Assembly: GCF_017638545.1 (NCBI RefSeq)
Contig: NZ_CP072110.1
Span: 1,674,001 to 1,738,000 of the forward strand
Reading direction: 5' to 3'
DNA: 64,000 nucleotides
Source of the DNA: Psychrosphaera ytuae
GTDB lineage: Bacteria; Pseudomonadota; Gammaproteobacteria; Enterobacterales; Alteromonadaceae
Below are positions 1-9,393 of the stretch, in pieces; positions within the stretch are counted from its first letter, which is position 1, and the number at the start of each line of letters is the position of its first letter. The notes under the pieces are model-generated. The model had not been told where the DNA came from and did no database searches. It worked only from the letters and a program-made list of their open reading frames with translations. The position numbers were made by a program, and so were the translations under genes.

Positions 1-888
1 ATACGCAATCTGATTAAGACGACAGGCAGTACGTGTCTTGGCAAGTAATTTGTCGATATGGTTGTCTTTAATCGGTGAGTACGCCAACTCAATTGCCCTG
101 CGCAGTTCATTATTGCAGTGCTCCTGAGAAACATAATAATACTGGCATAACACCATTGTATGAATATGACTATCCTGACCAACTGGCTCCGGTGTCATGA
201 TTGCGTAGTTTAACCACGTCATTGAAAACTGCTTATCACCATTAATAATGTCTGTGGCATCTTCGGGACGCATGGTTTTGGCCAACCATTTAGTTAATAA
301 GGCCTGATGTTGCTCTTTTGCTAAAAACTCATCGGTTACTACCAAGGTTCTTGAAGTCCAAGAAATATCAGGAAGTACATGAGACGGATCTATCGATATA
401 GATTTGGGTAAGTGCTTAGCCAACTGATTCAGATCTGCAAAAAAGTCATTGTAATGGTTACGAATTATCTTTTTTGCGTGGTCCTGAGCATCTTGTTCTA
501 TCGACTTGACTAACCACCCTTCTTGCTGGTCTACGTATGTATGTGAGTCGATATGAAAATTGAGTTCAGCAATAACAATATTATTAGTGAACACATGGAA
601 CATCACATTAGGTTCGTCAATCGGTTGCCAACACATTAAGCGAATGTCCTTGGTGTCGGATTCCGTTGAGCCGTATTGACGGGTTTCGTTTTGTTGGCCA
701 CCTAAATGACAAAACTTTCCCTGCAAACTTATCTGTGGCTCAGAGTCAGATTCTGTGGGAGGAATAAGATCTTCAAGGGCTCTAAGTGAAGCGATAAAAC
801 CAGGCGCAAACTGATCGGTTCCGAGTTGTACGCTCAATGGGGAAGAAAACGGAGTGATTGTCCTAAATTGCAAATTAGCGTCTGTCAT
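1..888 (-). CDS. Conserved hypothetical protein, C-terminus cut by window edge
   Basis: Translating the minus strand from the ATG at 888 gives about 296 codons with no stop, and the frame runs off the left edge, so the C-terminus is missing. The start reads MTDANLQFRTITPF. No signal peptide, membrane segment or catalytic motif stands out. The product is soluble-looking, moderately acidic, and rich in Gln, His and aromatic residues. It is followed on the same strand by a glycosyltransferase gene oriented the same way but lying further downstream in coordinates, with a 211-bp gap. I do not recognise the family; the long uninterrupted frame and the normal base composition make it a real gene. 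Confidence 0.75.
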   Translation of the reverse strand, partial: MTDANLQFRTITPFSSPLSVQLGTDQFAPGFIASLRALEDLIPPTESDSEPQISLQGKFCHLGGQQNETRQYGSTESDTKDIRLMCWQPIDEPNVMFHVFTNNIVIAELNFHIDSHTYVDQQEGWLVKSIEQDAQDHAKKIIRNHYNDFFADLNQLAKHLPKSISIDPSHVLPDISWTSRTLVVTDEFLAKEQHQALLTKWLAKTMRPEDATDIINGDKQFSMTWLNYAIMTPEPVGQDSHIHTMVLCQYYYVSQEHCNNELRRAIELAYSPIKDNHIDKLLAKTRTACRLNQIAY

Positions 889-1099
889 TTCTATCAACTT
901 TTATGTATCTAGGATGGTTGAGAACACACACTTTTATGCCTGCGTCCTTGCTTTAAACTTGTCGCTACTGGGCTTTAACACCAGTACATACGGATAATGT
1001 ACGTGATTGAGAGGACAATGAACAGTGCCACAAAAAAATTAAAAAATCGGTACGTTTTCTAACTTAATCGTAGCAAAACTTTTTTATTTGAAAGTAAAG

Positions 1100-2182
1100 T
1101 TAAGTGAGTTCTATCGGCTTAACTTTACTGTCACCGACCGTTGCTGAAAATTGAGGCAACGAAATAGGCTTCCACAGCTTTTGACACAGTGCTTCTGGGT
1201 GAGAGTAATCGCCTGCTATTAACCATTCCACCAGCGGTGCTGGATCACTTGGATAATTAATCGCTTCGTTTTCAGGTAGTTCAAGCCATCGCTCTAGCTC
1301 CGCCTCATCTAGTCCATTCATCACAGTCGCTAGACCTAATTGACTCAGGGTTTCGGCATTACTTGCTTGTTCAAACTGACCATCTAAAGGCTTTAAAAGA
1401 AGTTTTTTTCCTACGCATAGTGCTTCGCTACTTAACTCAAAACCGGCGTTGGCTATTACCCCTGAGCAGCGCTCTAACTCTTGTAAAAAACCTTTTCGAC
1501 ATGGAGTTCGAAGTGCAATCCCCATCGTTTCAGAGTTTTCCTTAACATCAGGGTGATACACAACAAAACGATGATTATGCTGACTGTTAAGTAAGTCAAT
1601 TATGTCACTCACATCCTCAAAGGGCATATAAACCAAAATGTCCTCTGAGCTATTGGCAATAGCAATTTCTCGTTCGATAAAAGGCGGAATAATGGTTTCG
1701 CCATAGTGAAACCAATGAACCCCAAGTGAGAGCTCCGCAGGCGCAAAGTACTTTAAAATTTGACGGTTTAGCCAACTCAATCCCTTTGAGGGCACTTTAT
1801 GATTAGTAAAAACCGCTTGGTGACTTATATTGATCACCTTCTTACCCGCAAGCCTTGCCGCCCAAGCGGTAACAGGCTCAAAGTCATTTAAGATCAGATC
1901 ATATTGGCTCACATCCAATGATTTAATATCTCGCCACAGTTGCCACAAGCTGGCCTTTTTGACCGTCTGAAAATAATTGACCTTGCCGTGCTGGTGCACA
2001 AAAGTTAACCCTTGAAAGGTACGATAGTTTCCAAATCGCTCCATATCAAAATATTGTTCTGGTTCACGACCTGAAAACACGTAATCAACATCAACGCCCT
2101 TCTCTGCCAATGCCTTTGCCATAACTCGAGCACGCGTAGTATGACCGTTTCCCGTCCCCTGAATACCGTACAATATTTTCAT
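1100..2182 (-). CDS. MJ1255/VC2487-family glycosyltransferase
   Basis: This 360-residue protein begins MKILYGIQGTGNGHTTRAR, the glycine-rich nucleotide-sugar loop typical of the MJ1255/VC2487 family of GT-B glycosyltransferases. The conserved segment around residues 95-125 (LILNDFEPVTAWAARLAGK then NISHQ) and the late GFELSSEALCVGKKLLLKP segment, like the donor-binding region of MurG and UGT enzymes, support this. It is probably cytosolic or peripheral at the inner membrane and modifies an envelope glycan or lipid; donor and acceptor are unknown. The gene lies 13 bp downstream of a PAP2 phosphatase on the same strand, so the two are likely co-transcribed and may act on one lipid-linked intermediate. 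Confidence 0.85.
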   Translation of the reverse strand: MKILYGIQGTGNGHTTRARVMAKALAEKGVDVDYVFSGREPEQYFDMERFGNYRTFQGLTFVHQHGKVNYFQTVKKASLWQLWRDIKSLDVSQYDLILNDFEPVTAWAARLAGKKVINISHQAVFTNHKVPSKGLSWLNRQILKYFAPAELSLGVHWFHYGETIIPPFIEREIAIANSSEDILVYMPFEDVSDIIDLLNSQHNHRFVVYHPDVKENSETMGIALRTPCRKGFLQELERCSGVIANAGFELSSEALCVGKKLLLKPLDGQFEQASNAETLSQLGLATVMNGLDEAELERWLELPENEAINYPSDPAPLVEWLIAGDYSHPEALCQKLWKPISLPQFSATVGDSKVKPIELT

Positions 2183-2195
2183 AACATTCCTCTAA

Positions 2196-2768
2196 CTAAA
2201 TCCCACTGTGAATTTCGCTATACATCTCACTATAAAAGCCACTGACAATATCTATTCCCAACAATGCACTCACGACTCCTAACGTAGCCCCAACCACAAC
2301 ATCTCCCGGAAAGTGAACACCAAGAAAAACTCGTGAAATCCCAACTAAGCTCGCCCAACAAAAAGCGATTTGAGAAAAGGTTGGATAAAAAGTCATTATT
2401 AGGGTCGCAAACAAAAACGCCGCGGCGGTGTGTCCTGAAGGCATACTGAATTTATCAGACGGTGAAATATGAGAGCGAAAAGCCGTTAATTTATTGAAAG
2501 GCCTATGGCGTTTAATAAGGTTTTTAAGGATGAGGTAAATTGGAAGTTCAAAGGCATAAGCCATCAATGCAGAAAAGAAAAAACGCTCGCCAGTTATCTC
2601 TCCAAACCACCATAAAAGTATGCCGATTGCCAAATAACAAGGACCATCTCCTGTCTTAGATATCCAAACGCTAGCGTGTTTTATGGGATCTTTGGACCAT
2701 TTATTAAGCCAGTAAAAAAGATGTGTATCTAACTGCTGTAGTTTGCTTTCTCGAATGCCCTCAGCCAT
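2196..2768 (-). CDS. PAP2-family membrane phosphatase
   Basis: About 190 residues with several hydrophobic helices and the three motifs of type 2 phosphatidic acid phosphatases: KRHRPFN (motif 1), MPSGHTAAA (motif 2) and SRVFLGVHFPGD (motif 3), holding the catalytic His residues and the Asp. Family members dephosphorylate phosphatidate, phosphatidylglycerophosphate or undecaprenyl pyrophosphate at the inner membrane. I chose the ATG at 2768 because GAGG lies five bases upstream; a GTG at 2795 would add nine residues. It sits immediately upstream of the glycosyltransferase gene, which suggests envelope lipid or lipid-carrier metabolism. The substrate is not deducible from the sequence. Confidence 0.85.
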   Translation of the reverse strand: MAEGIRESKLQQLDTHLFYWLNKWSKDPIKHASVWISKTGDGPCYLAIGILLWWFGEITGERFFFSALMAYAFELPIYLILKNLIKRHRPFNKLTAFRSHISPSDKFSMPSGHTAAAFLFATLIMTFYPTFSQIAFCWASLVGISRVFLGVHFPGDVVVGATLGVVSALLGIDIVSGFYSEMYSEIHSGI

Positions 2769-2870
2769 CTCAACCTCACAGTGTAATGAGTACACGTTTG
2801 CTCACATAATGAACAAATCCTAGCCAAGAAAAATGTCGATTGTGTGACCAAATCAAGACAGGTTTGTGAC

Positions 2871-2916
2871 AAAAAAAGAGCCGCGTGACATCTCACAAAC
2901 GGCTCTTTTTTGTTTT
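2871..2916 (-). terminator. Rho-independent terminator after ppx
   Basis: An inverted repeat with AAAAAAGAGCCG and CGGCTCTTTTTT arms separates the end of ppx from the PAP2 gene upstream region. T-runs flank both sides, so it could act in both directions; on the minus strand it ends the ppk-ppx transcript. Confidence 0.8.
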
Positions 2917-2933
2917 CGAAAATTGCTGGGGTA

Positions 2934-4466
2934 TTATTTAACGATCAATTTGATCCCAACCTTTTTGAGTTGTAAACGCTCAAACTCTAAGTCCGCGCTT
3001 AACACAGGATATTGTGCTAACCAGCCATCCGGAAATGTAAGCACCAAACTTTCTAAGTCAGCCTCAACACTAAACTCCGGTAAAAAGTCTTTTTGACGCT
3101 TAATGTTAAGGGCCACCGACAAGCGCAAAATGACTAAACAACGCAACCACTCAGTCTGACGAAATTGACTAAATTCAGGAAACTCAGCTGGCTTTAACTT
3201 TTTGCGGTAATAACGAGTTAAATACGCCAAAAACTGTTGTTGCTCGTGGTTAAATCCGTGCAAGTCCGAATGTTGTAAAATATACGCAGAGTGCTTTTGG
3301 ACACCTCTAGAGTGCACATGCAAGCCGATTTCATGTAATAGCGCGGCCCATTCAAGTAACATTTTCAACCCGCGATTATTTATCTTCCAGGTCTTTTTAA
3401 GTTGCTGATATAAATACGTTGTCGTCGATAACACTAAGTTGGCGTGTTCTATATCGACATCGTAGCGAGTTGCGAGACTCTGGGCAGAACGCTCTCGGAC
3501 ATTTTCATGGTGAAGGGAGTCTTCCATTTCATAAATCACCCCTTCTCTAAGCGCCGCCCCAACAAATTGAAGTGAATTGATATGCAAAGAGCGAAAAGCC
3601 GCAATGAGAATCGATAATCCAGCAGCAAAAACTTGTTTGCGGTCTTCGTTAACTTCCCCTAGCTGTAAATCATTAATGTATTTGGTCTCAATACACATTT
3701 GTTTGAGTGATTCGAGGTGCTGCAAACCAACTTCCTGAGATAATACGTCCAAGCCAGTTGAGTGGGCGACAACACTTACCATGCTCTCCACAGAGCCTGA
3801 GGTACCTAGGCAAGTTTTCCACCCTTTGTTCAAATAGGTTTTTTCTATTTGTTCTAAGTGTTGTTGCGCGGCAGTAATGGCTTTTTCGAAGCGCTTTTCG
3901 GTCATTTCACCCGTACCAAAAAACTTATTGGTAAAGCTGACACATCCCATATCCAAACTGCGAGTGAGTTGCGGGTCAAACCCTTCACCGATAATAAATT
4001 CGGTACTGCCACCGCCAATGTCAATTACAAGAGTTTTATCCGTTAATGTATTGGTATGAGCAACGCCGTTATAAATTAGACGTGCTTCTTCTTCACCCGA
4101 AACTACCTCTACTGGGTATGAAAAAATATCACTGGCTAGCTTTATAAACTGTTGGGCGTTTTTGGCTTTTCGCAGAGTATAAGTGGCCACAATCCGAACC
4201 GAGTTAGGTTCAAACCCTTTTAAACTTTCTTCAATAATACGCAAAGCGTCCAAGCCACGTTGCATTGCCGATTCGGATAAAATCATCTGGTCCGAAAGGC
4301 CATCGGCTAAACGTACTTTTTGCTTCATTTTGTGCAGTATTTGCACGGTTCCTGAGATCACTCGCGCCACCACTAGGTGGAAGCTATTGGAACCAATGTC
4401 TAAAACCGCAATTTTGGTGGAGTCACGTAATGCTAAATCGTCAAACGCCGCCTTGGTTTTTGTCAT
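2934..4466 (-). CDS. ppx: Exopolyphosphatase (Ppx/GppA family)
   Basis: This 510-residue protein has the ASKHA phosphatase fold signatures of Ppx/GppA: VLDIGSNSFHLVVA near residues 19-32 (phosphate 1 loop), then EEEARLIYNGV, and VIDIGGGSTEFIIG (phosphate 2 loop). The C-terminal half has the HD-like region LLEWAALLHEIGLHVHS. It hydrolyses terminal phosphates from long-chain polyphosphate. Its ATG overlaps the 3' end of the polyphosphate kinase gene by 26 bp, the usual ppk-ppx arrangement, which implies translational coupling. Length matches Ppx (about 513 residues in E. coli). Guanosine pentaphosphatase activity is possible for this superfamily, but the ppk linkage favours Ppx. Confidence 0.95.
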   Translation of the reverse strand: MTKTKAAFDDLALRDSTKIAVLDIGSNSFHLVVARVISGTVQILHKMKQKVRLADGLSDQMILSESAMQRGLDALRIIEESLKGFEPNSVRIVATYTLRKAKNAQQFIKLASDIFSYPVEVVSGEEEARLIYNGVAHTNTLTDKTLVIDIGGGSTEFIIGEGFDPQLTRSLDMGCVSFTNKFFGTGEMTEKRFEKAITAAQQHLEQIEKTYLNKGWKTCLGTSGSVESMVSVVAHSTGLDVLSQEVGLQHLESLKQMCIETKYINDLQLGEVNEDRKQVFAAGLSILIAAFRSLHINSLQFVGAALREGVIYEMEDSLHHENVRERSAQSLATRYDVDIEHANLVLSTTTYLYQQLKKTWKINNRGLKMLLEWAALLHEIGLHVHSRGVQKHSAYILQHSDLHGFNHEQQQFLAYLTRYYRKKLKPAEFPEFSQFRQTEWLRCLVILRLSVALNIKRQKDFLPEFSVEADLESLVLTFPDGWLAQYPVLSADLEFERLQLKKVGIKLIVK

Positions 4467-6561
4467 TCTTGATTTCCAAGTTCTTTAAATATGTATAAAT
4501 TTCAAGCTGCGAACGCAGAGGTCGCAACGACTTGTCGTTAACATACCCATTTACTTGGTGCTTGTCGATGACTCTGGCTTTCAACGTATCTTTTAGCTGC
4601 AGTTGTAAAATGTCGATAATTTGTTTTTTTAGCCGGTCGTCGATGATTGGTGTGCCTACCTCAATTCGATCGTGCATGTTTCTCGCCATCCAATCAGCCG
4701 AAGAAATATACACATCTTGGTGCCCATCATTGTGAAACACCATGACCCTCGGATGCTCTAAAAAGCGATCGACGATACTGATCACTTTTATGTTTTTGCT
4801 CAATCCGTCTATACCTGGCCGTAAGCCACACATCCCACGAACAATCACATCAATTTCAACACCCGCTTCACTGGCTTGATACAAGGCATCGATCAGGTCG
4901 TGATCAACAAGGTTGTTAACTTTTAATGTGATTTTAGCAGTGCGCCCTAACTCTGCTATTTTAATTTCATTACGGATCAGTTTTAGTAACTTTGGCTTAT
5001 TGTTGACGGGTGATACTAGCAAGTGTTCAAAGGTCTGCTGGCGGTACGGTAACAGTATCAAGTCAAACACGCTGATAGCTTCCGACGCCAATACTTCATT
5101 GGCGGTAAACAAGCTAAAATCAGTGTATATTTTTGCGGTTTTTTCGTTAAAGTTACCAGTGCCGATATGAGCATAATGGATGTAATCGTTACGCTCTTTT
5201 CGCGTCACGACACACAACTTTGTATGAACTTTAAAAGACGGATTACCAAACACAACTCGTACACCTGCGTCGGTCATCTTTTTGGCCCATGCGATATTGG
5301 CTTCTTCATCAAATCGAGCGCGCAACTCCATGATCACAGTGACCACTTTACCGTTATCTACGGCATCAATCAGCGAACTGACAATTCGAGAATCCGGTGC
5401 GATACGATAAATGCTGATCCTTATATGGGTGACGTGTGGGTCAAATGCCGCTTGACGGACAAATTCAGTAAAATGCAAAAATCGGTGATAAGGATAATAA
5501 AGTAATATGTCTTGTTGTTTGATGGCTTCGAACACAGTGTCAAACTGACTGAATTGCAAGCTTGTAATTGCCGGCAGGTCTTTGTTTTCAAGTCGCTTAG
5601 AGCCTATGTTCGGAAATTTTATAAAATCACTCACATTGCGAATTCGGCCTGCCGCAATCAAATTGTCGTATGAACTATGGCGCAAATGCTTTTTCATACT
5701 TTTCACCATGTCGGCTGGCATATTTTCGTCATAAACCACACGAACAGGCTCTGCAATCAAGCGCTGCTTCATACTGTCTGACATCTTTTCAACGTAACTG
5801 TCGACGATGTCATCATTGATCGAATACTCTGAGTCCCTCGTCATTTTAAAAGAGTAACTGTCAATCGAATCAAACTTCACAAACCCACGAAAAATATCTT
5901 CAATAAACAACTGAATCACATCATCAAGCAAAATCACCTGTTTGTGTGATTGGCCTTTTTCGTGAGGTAAAATAACGAAACGCGACATTTTATCTGCTGG
6001 GATTTCAACCGTGGCGTATTTTGGCGTTTTGTTGTTTCGGTTAATCGACAAATAAAAATAAGTAACTGAGTCATTAAGGCGAGAAACCAAATCGACTTTT
6101 TTTTCAATCAATATTGGTGCGATATGACGCAGCACTTTGTTATCAAAAAAGCCTTTTAACCAAACCTTTTGCTCTTCGGTCAGCTCGTGTTTTTGGATCA
6201 ATGCAACATTGTGATTGCGCAGTTCAGCCGTTACAGATTTAAATAAGCGGTCAAACTCAACGCTCATCTTCGCCACTTTAGCTTGAATGGCCGTCATTAA
6301 ATTCGCGGTGCTTTTGGCTAACTCAGTTTCGCCATTATCATTATAGATAATGATTTTTCGACGGACCGATGCCACTCTGACTCGATAAAACTCATCCATA
6401 TTGCTCGAGTAAATACCTAAAAAACGAATGCGTTCGATAACCGGATTATTCGGATCTTCCGCCTCTTGTAAAACACGCTCATTAAACGCCAACCAACTTA
6501 ATTCTTTGGGAAAATATTTATCTTGGTCAGTCAGCGCTACAGAGGTAAGCGTACGAGTCAT
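4441..6561 (-). CDS. ppk1: Polyphosphate kinase 1
   Basis: A 706-residue protein with the complete PPK1 architecture: N-terminal helical domain starting near KELSWLAFNERVLQEA, a head domain, then two phospholipase-D-like C-terminal domains. The autophosphorylated histidine lies in VHTKL (about residue 446), and a second conserved histidine is in RFLEHPRVMVFHN. It polymerises the gamma-phosphate of ATP into polyphosphate, reversibly. It forms an overlapping operon with ppx, so synthesis and breakdown are encoded together. A weak PHO-box-like sequence lies upstream. An AAAGGA element sits about 12 bases before the ATG, rather far for a ribosome site. Confidence 0.97.
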   Translation of the reverse strand: MTRTLTSVALTDQDKYFPKELSWLAFNERVLQEAEDPNNPVIERIRFLGIYSSNMDEFYRVRVASVRRKIIIYNDNGETELAKSTANLMTAIQAKVAKMSVEFDRLFKSVTAELRNHNVALIQKHELTEEQKVWLKGFFDNKVLRHIAPILIEKKVDLVSRLNDSVTYFYLSINRNNKTPKYATVEIPADKMSRFVILPHEKGQSHKQVILLDDVIQLFIEDIFRGFVKFDSIDSYSFKMTRDSEYSINDDIVDSYVEKMSDSMKQRLIAEPVRVVYDENMPADMVKSMKKHLRHSSYDNLIAAGRIRNVSDFIKFPNIGSKRLENKDLPAITSLQFSQFDTVFEAIKQQDILLYYPYHRFLHFTEFVRQAAFDPHVTHIRISIYRIAPDSRIVSSLIDAVDNGKVVTVIMELRARFDEEANIAWAKKMTDAGVRVVFGNPSFKVHTKLCVVTRKERNDYIHYAHIGTGNFNEKTAKIYTDFSLFTANEVLASEAISVFDLILLPYRQQTFEHLLVSPVNNKPKLLKLIRNEIKIAELGRTAKITLKVNNLVDHDLIDALYQASEAGVEIDVIVRGMCGLRPGIDGLSKNIKVISIVDRFLEHPRVMVFHNDGHQDVYISSADWMARNMHDRIEVGTPIIDDRLKKQIIDILQLQLKDTLKARVIDKHQVNGYVNDKSLRPLRSQLEIYTYLKNLEIKNDKNQGGV

Positions 6562-6603
6562 ATAGAGAAGCTATCCTTTAAAAAAATGGAGGTTTAACAC
6601 CGT

Positions 6604-6621
6604 ATGTCTATTTGATGACAA
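6604..6621 (-). promoter_or_regulatory. Candidate PHO box upstream of ppk1
   Basis: On the minus strand TTGTCAT-CAAA-TAGACAT resembles the two 7-base direct repeats of a PhoB site, with a good first half (6 of 7) and a poor second half (4 of 7). Control of ppk by PhoB is known in other gammaproteobacteria. The match is marginal and I rate it as a suggestion only. Confidence 0.3.
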
Positions 6622-6712
6622 TAAACGACTGGTATTAAAAATATATGACATAACGCAAGGTTTGGATATTTAAATCCAATTTAGACCGCACTTTATTTTT
6701 ACGCTTGCAAGG

Positions 6713-7528
6713 CTAGGCCGCATGCTCGTCTAAAAAGGCCGACTCTTGTCCCCAATTAACTTGGCTGATTAGGGTTGTAGACCTAGTTTCATCACTCCAA
6801 CGCAACAGTTGAATGTCACCTCGTTGGGTCTCAACCAACAAAGTGCAGTTTTCTACCCAGTCACCGTCATTGCAATACAAGACTCCATCGTCGATTGATA
6901 ATGACGGGTGATGAATGTGACCACAGACTACGCCATCAGTCCTTTGACGTCTTGCCTCAGAGACCGCCGCATGACGATATCGATCAATCGCTTCATTGGC
7001 TTTTTTGACTCTAGTTTTGATGTAAGACGCCAATGACCAATACGGCAAACCAAGGCGCTTTCGCAAGCTGTGACAGGTACGGTTCAAAAACAATAAAAAG
7101 TCATACATCACATCACCCAATTTGGCGTGCAACCGTCCGAAACATACTTGAGCATCAAATTTATCACCATGTAACAGCAGCATCTTTTTACCAGTAACGG
7201 TTTCGTGAATGTACTCTTGATGAATTTCGATACCACCAAACAATAATTCAGCGTAGGGACGCATAACATCATCGTGATTGCCCGGCACGTATACCACCCG
7301 AGTTCCTGATTGGGCTAATCTTAACAATGTATTAAGAACTTTATTGTGTGATGCTGGCCAATAGACTCGACGCTGCAAAGCCCAAAAATCGATAATATCG
7401 CCAACCAAAAACAGGTTCTCTGTTTCTACCTGTTCTAAAAAGTCCAACAAAAAGTCGGCTTTACAATCTTTGCACCCCAAGTGAATATCCGATAACCAAA
7501 TGCTTTTATAGTGATTTTTTGGGACCAT
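6713..7528 (-). CDS. LpxH-like metallophosphoesterase
   Basis: About 271 residues of a calcineurin-type phosphoesterase with all metal-site blocks in order: SDIHLG, GDIIDFW, GNHDD, LHGDKFD and GHIHHP. The spacing and the IDFW and HGDKFD sequences match the UDP-2,3-diacylglucosamine diphosphatase (LpxH) group, COG2908. True LpxH is about 240 residues, so this may be a longer LpxH-like paralogue acting on another lipid or nucleotide substrate. I start it at the ATG at 7528, because AGGTGA is placed five bases before it and a GTG at 7537 lies inside that ribosome site. It is next to a lipid acyltransferase gene, in keeping with a membrane-lipid role. Confidence 0.85.
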   Translation of the reverse strand: MVPKNHYKSIWLSDIHLGCKDCKADFLLDFLEQVETENLFLVGDIIDFWALQRRVYWPASHNKVLNTLLRLAQSGTRVVYVPGNHDDVMRPYAELLFGGIEIHQEYIHETVTGKKMLLLHGDKFDAQVCFGRLHAKLGDVMYDFLLFLNRTCHSLRKRLGLPYWSLASYIKTRVKKANEAIDRYRHAAVSEARRQRTDGVVCGHIHHPSLSIDDGVLYCNDGDWVENCTLLVETQRGDIQLLRWSDETRSTTLISQVNWGQESAFLDEHAA

Positions 7529-7586
7529 GTTTATCACCTATTTTGAACTATTTTTGTTTGCATAAAAAATGGGCGCTAGGCCCATT

Positions 7587-9305
7587 TCAGTTATTAACCG
7601 GAGCTTGAATGTATCGATGGTACTTTTGTGTTTTCATTTTTTTTATGTCAACGAGTACAAAGCCATCAATACAATCACAAAAATCCGGATCGACATTGAA
7701 GCTTAAAAACTGAGTACCACCTGCTTCGCATAACTCTCCGTATTGTTTGTAAAGGGTTGGAACTGCACAGCCAAGCTCTTTCATATATTGTTTGAGGACG
7801 GCAAATTCCTGTTGATAGTCTTGTCCACCAAACTGCAAGCCATGTATATCTTTGGCAACAAAGGGTGTTTTTGCCTCAACCCAATGCCGATCTCCTGAAA
7901 AATAGGTTTGATAAAAGCGGACCATACTGGCTTTGGCTTCAATAGGGAGTTCATTACTAATCGTCACGCCACCTAAAAGATACCGAATATTAGGATGCTG
8001 ACGCAGATACGCTCCAATCCCCTGCCAGAGATAATCTAAACTGCGTTTGCCCCAATACTTAGGTTGAACAAAGCTTCTTCCTAGTTCGAGACCTTGGTCA
8101 ACAATATGATTGGGGATATTGTTGAGGTTAAATAATGTCTCGGTATAAAGACCAACTTCGGCGTAATGCTCACGAACTCTCTGAATTGGTGCCATCCGAT
8201 AAGCACCTACAATTTCCATGTCCTCTTCGTCCCACAAAATAATATGGTCGTAAAACCGGTCATACACATCGACGTCACGGACTTTTCCAGACCCTTCTCC
8301 AACCGCTCTAAAGGTCAACTCGCGTAAACGCCCCAACTCTCTCATCACGGCAGAATCAGCAACATGTTTAAAACTGTATATATGTTTGCCATCTTTTGTG
8401 GTGCCAATTAGCGGTTGACGACGCAGCTCAGAACGAATTAAACGCCCCTCTTCTGGATGAGCGACACTGTCGAGCTGAGGTTGAAATTCTGCTAGGTGAC
8501 GGCGTTTACTGATGGCGTAAACGTGTTTTTTGAACAAGGCGATCTTTTGTTTATCATCGACCGGAATGGCGGTATAGGTTTCAAAATCTACCACTGGGGC
8601 AACACGCACTCGGACTTCTCGATCGTGTTGTTTAAACATCTCGTGAACCAACCATAAAGTGCTAAGCGGTTTTGCCAACATTGACAAACCATAAAAAAAC
8701 GCTGAATTTTTACCATCGACGTGAATAGGCAAAATTGGACTTTGAGTCTTTTTAGCAAATCGAAGAAAGCCACTGTGCCATTTGCCATCTTTGATGCCAG
8801 TTGGTGATAATCTCGAGACTTCGCCCGCGGGAAAGATAAGCAGTGCGCCACCATCAACAAGGTGCTTTTCGATGGCCGCCATGTTTTCTTTTGGGGTTTT
8901 GTTGCCCATATTGTTAACCGGCAACAGCATTGGCCGCAGTGGTTTGATGGCCCATAATAGTTCGTTGGCTACCACTTTGACATCTTGACGAACTTTACTG
9001 AGCATTTTTAGTAACACTAACCCATCTAGACTGCCTATAGGATGGTTCGCAATGGCTACAACTCGACCAGAGGTTGGGATATGGCGTATTTCTCTGTCTT
9101 TAGCGACAAAATCAAATTCAAAAAATTCTAAAACCTGCTCAACAAAATCGATCCCCATGAGGTGAGGATAGGTTTGTTCAAAACGTTGGAATTCACTCTC
9201 GTGAAAAATAAAACGCAAAAAGCGCAAAAAAGATTGTTTTAAAAGTGGGTTACTAGTCTGTATCGCAGGAAACTGCTCTGCGACTACGGTTTCGACAGAG
9301 ATCAT
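7587..9305 (-). CDS. Two-domain acyltransferase, OlsF-like
   Basis: A 572-residue fusion. Residues about 60-280 are a PlsC/LPLAT-type acyltransferase, with the catalytic block seen as NHPIGSLDG instead of the usual NHxxxxD spacing, followed by FPAGEVSR. Residues about 300-550 are a GNAT-like acyl-ACP N-acyltransferase domain related to OlsB (ELGRSFVQPKYWGKRSLDYLW). This order matches bifunctional OlsF enzymes, in which one domain makes lyso-ornithine lipid by N-acylation and the other adds the ester-linked chain. Similar proteins are often labelled hemolysin-like. Ornithine-lipid synthesis is inference; a related aminolipid is possible. The gene lies 58 bp upstream of the LpxH-like gene on the same strand. 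Confidence 0.75.
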   Translation of the reverse strand: MISVETVVAEQFPAIQTSNPLLKQSFLRFLRFIFHESEFQRFEQTYPHLMGIDFVEQVLEFFEFDFVAKDREIRHIPTSGRVVAIANHPIGSLDGLVLLKMLSKVRQDVKVVANELLWAIKPLRPMLLPVNNMGNKTPKENMAAIEKHLVDGGALLIFPAGEVSRLSPTGIKDGKWHSGFLRFAKKTQSPILPIHVDGKNSAFFYGLSMLAKPLSTLWLVHEMFKQHDREVRVRVAPVVDFETYTAIPVDDKQKIALFKKHVYAISKRRHLAEFQPQLDSVAHPEEGRLIRSELRRQPLIGTTKDGKHIYSFKHVADSAVMRELGRLRELTFRAVGEGSGKVRDVDVYDRFYDHIILWDEEDMEIVGAYRMAPIQRVREHYAEVGLYTETLFNLNNIPNHIVDQGLELGRSFVQPKYWGKRSLDYLWQGIGAYLRQHPNIRYLLGGVTISNELPIEAKASMVRFYQTYFSGDRHWVEAKTPFVAKDIHGLQFGGQDYQQEFAVLKQYMKELGCAVPTLYKQYGELCEAGGTQFLSFNVDPDFCDCIDGFVLVDIKKMKTQKYHRYIQAPVNN

Positions 9306-9393
9306 TTGCTTGCCCTTTCATCAACTTTGCCAACACAAAGATAGAAGGACTAAATGACAATTGAGTGACGGTATGTTTGCAAATTAATGACAA

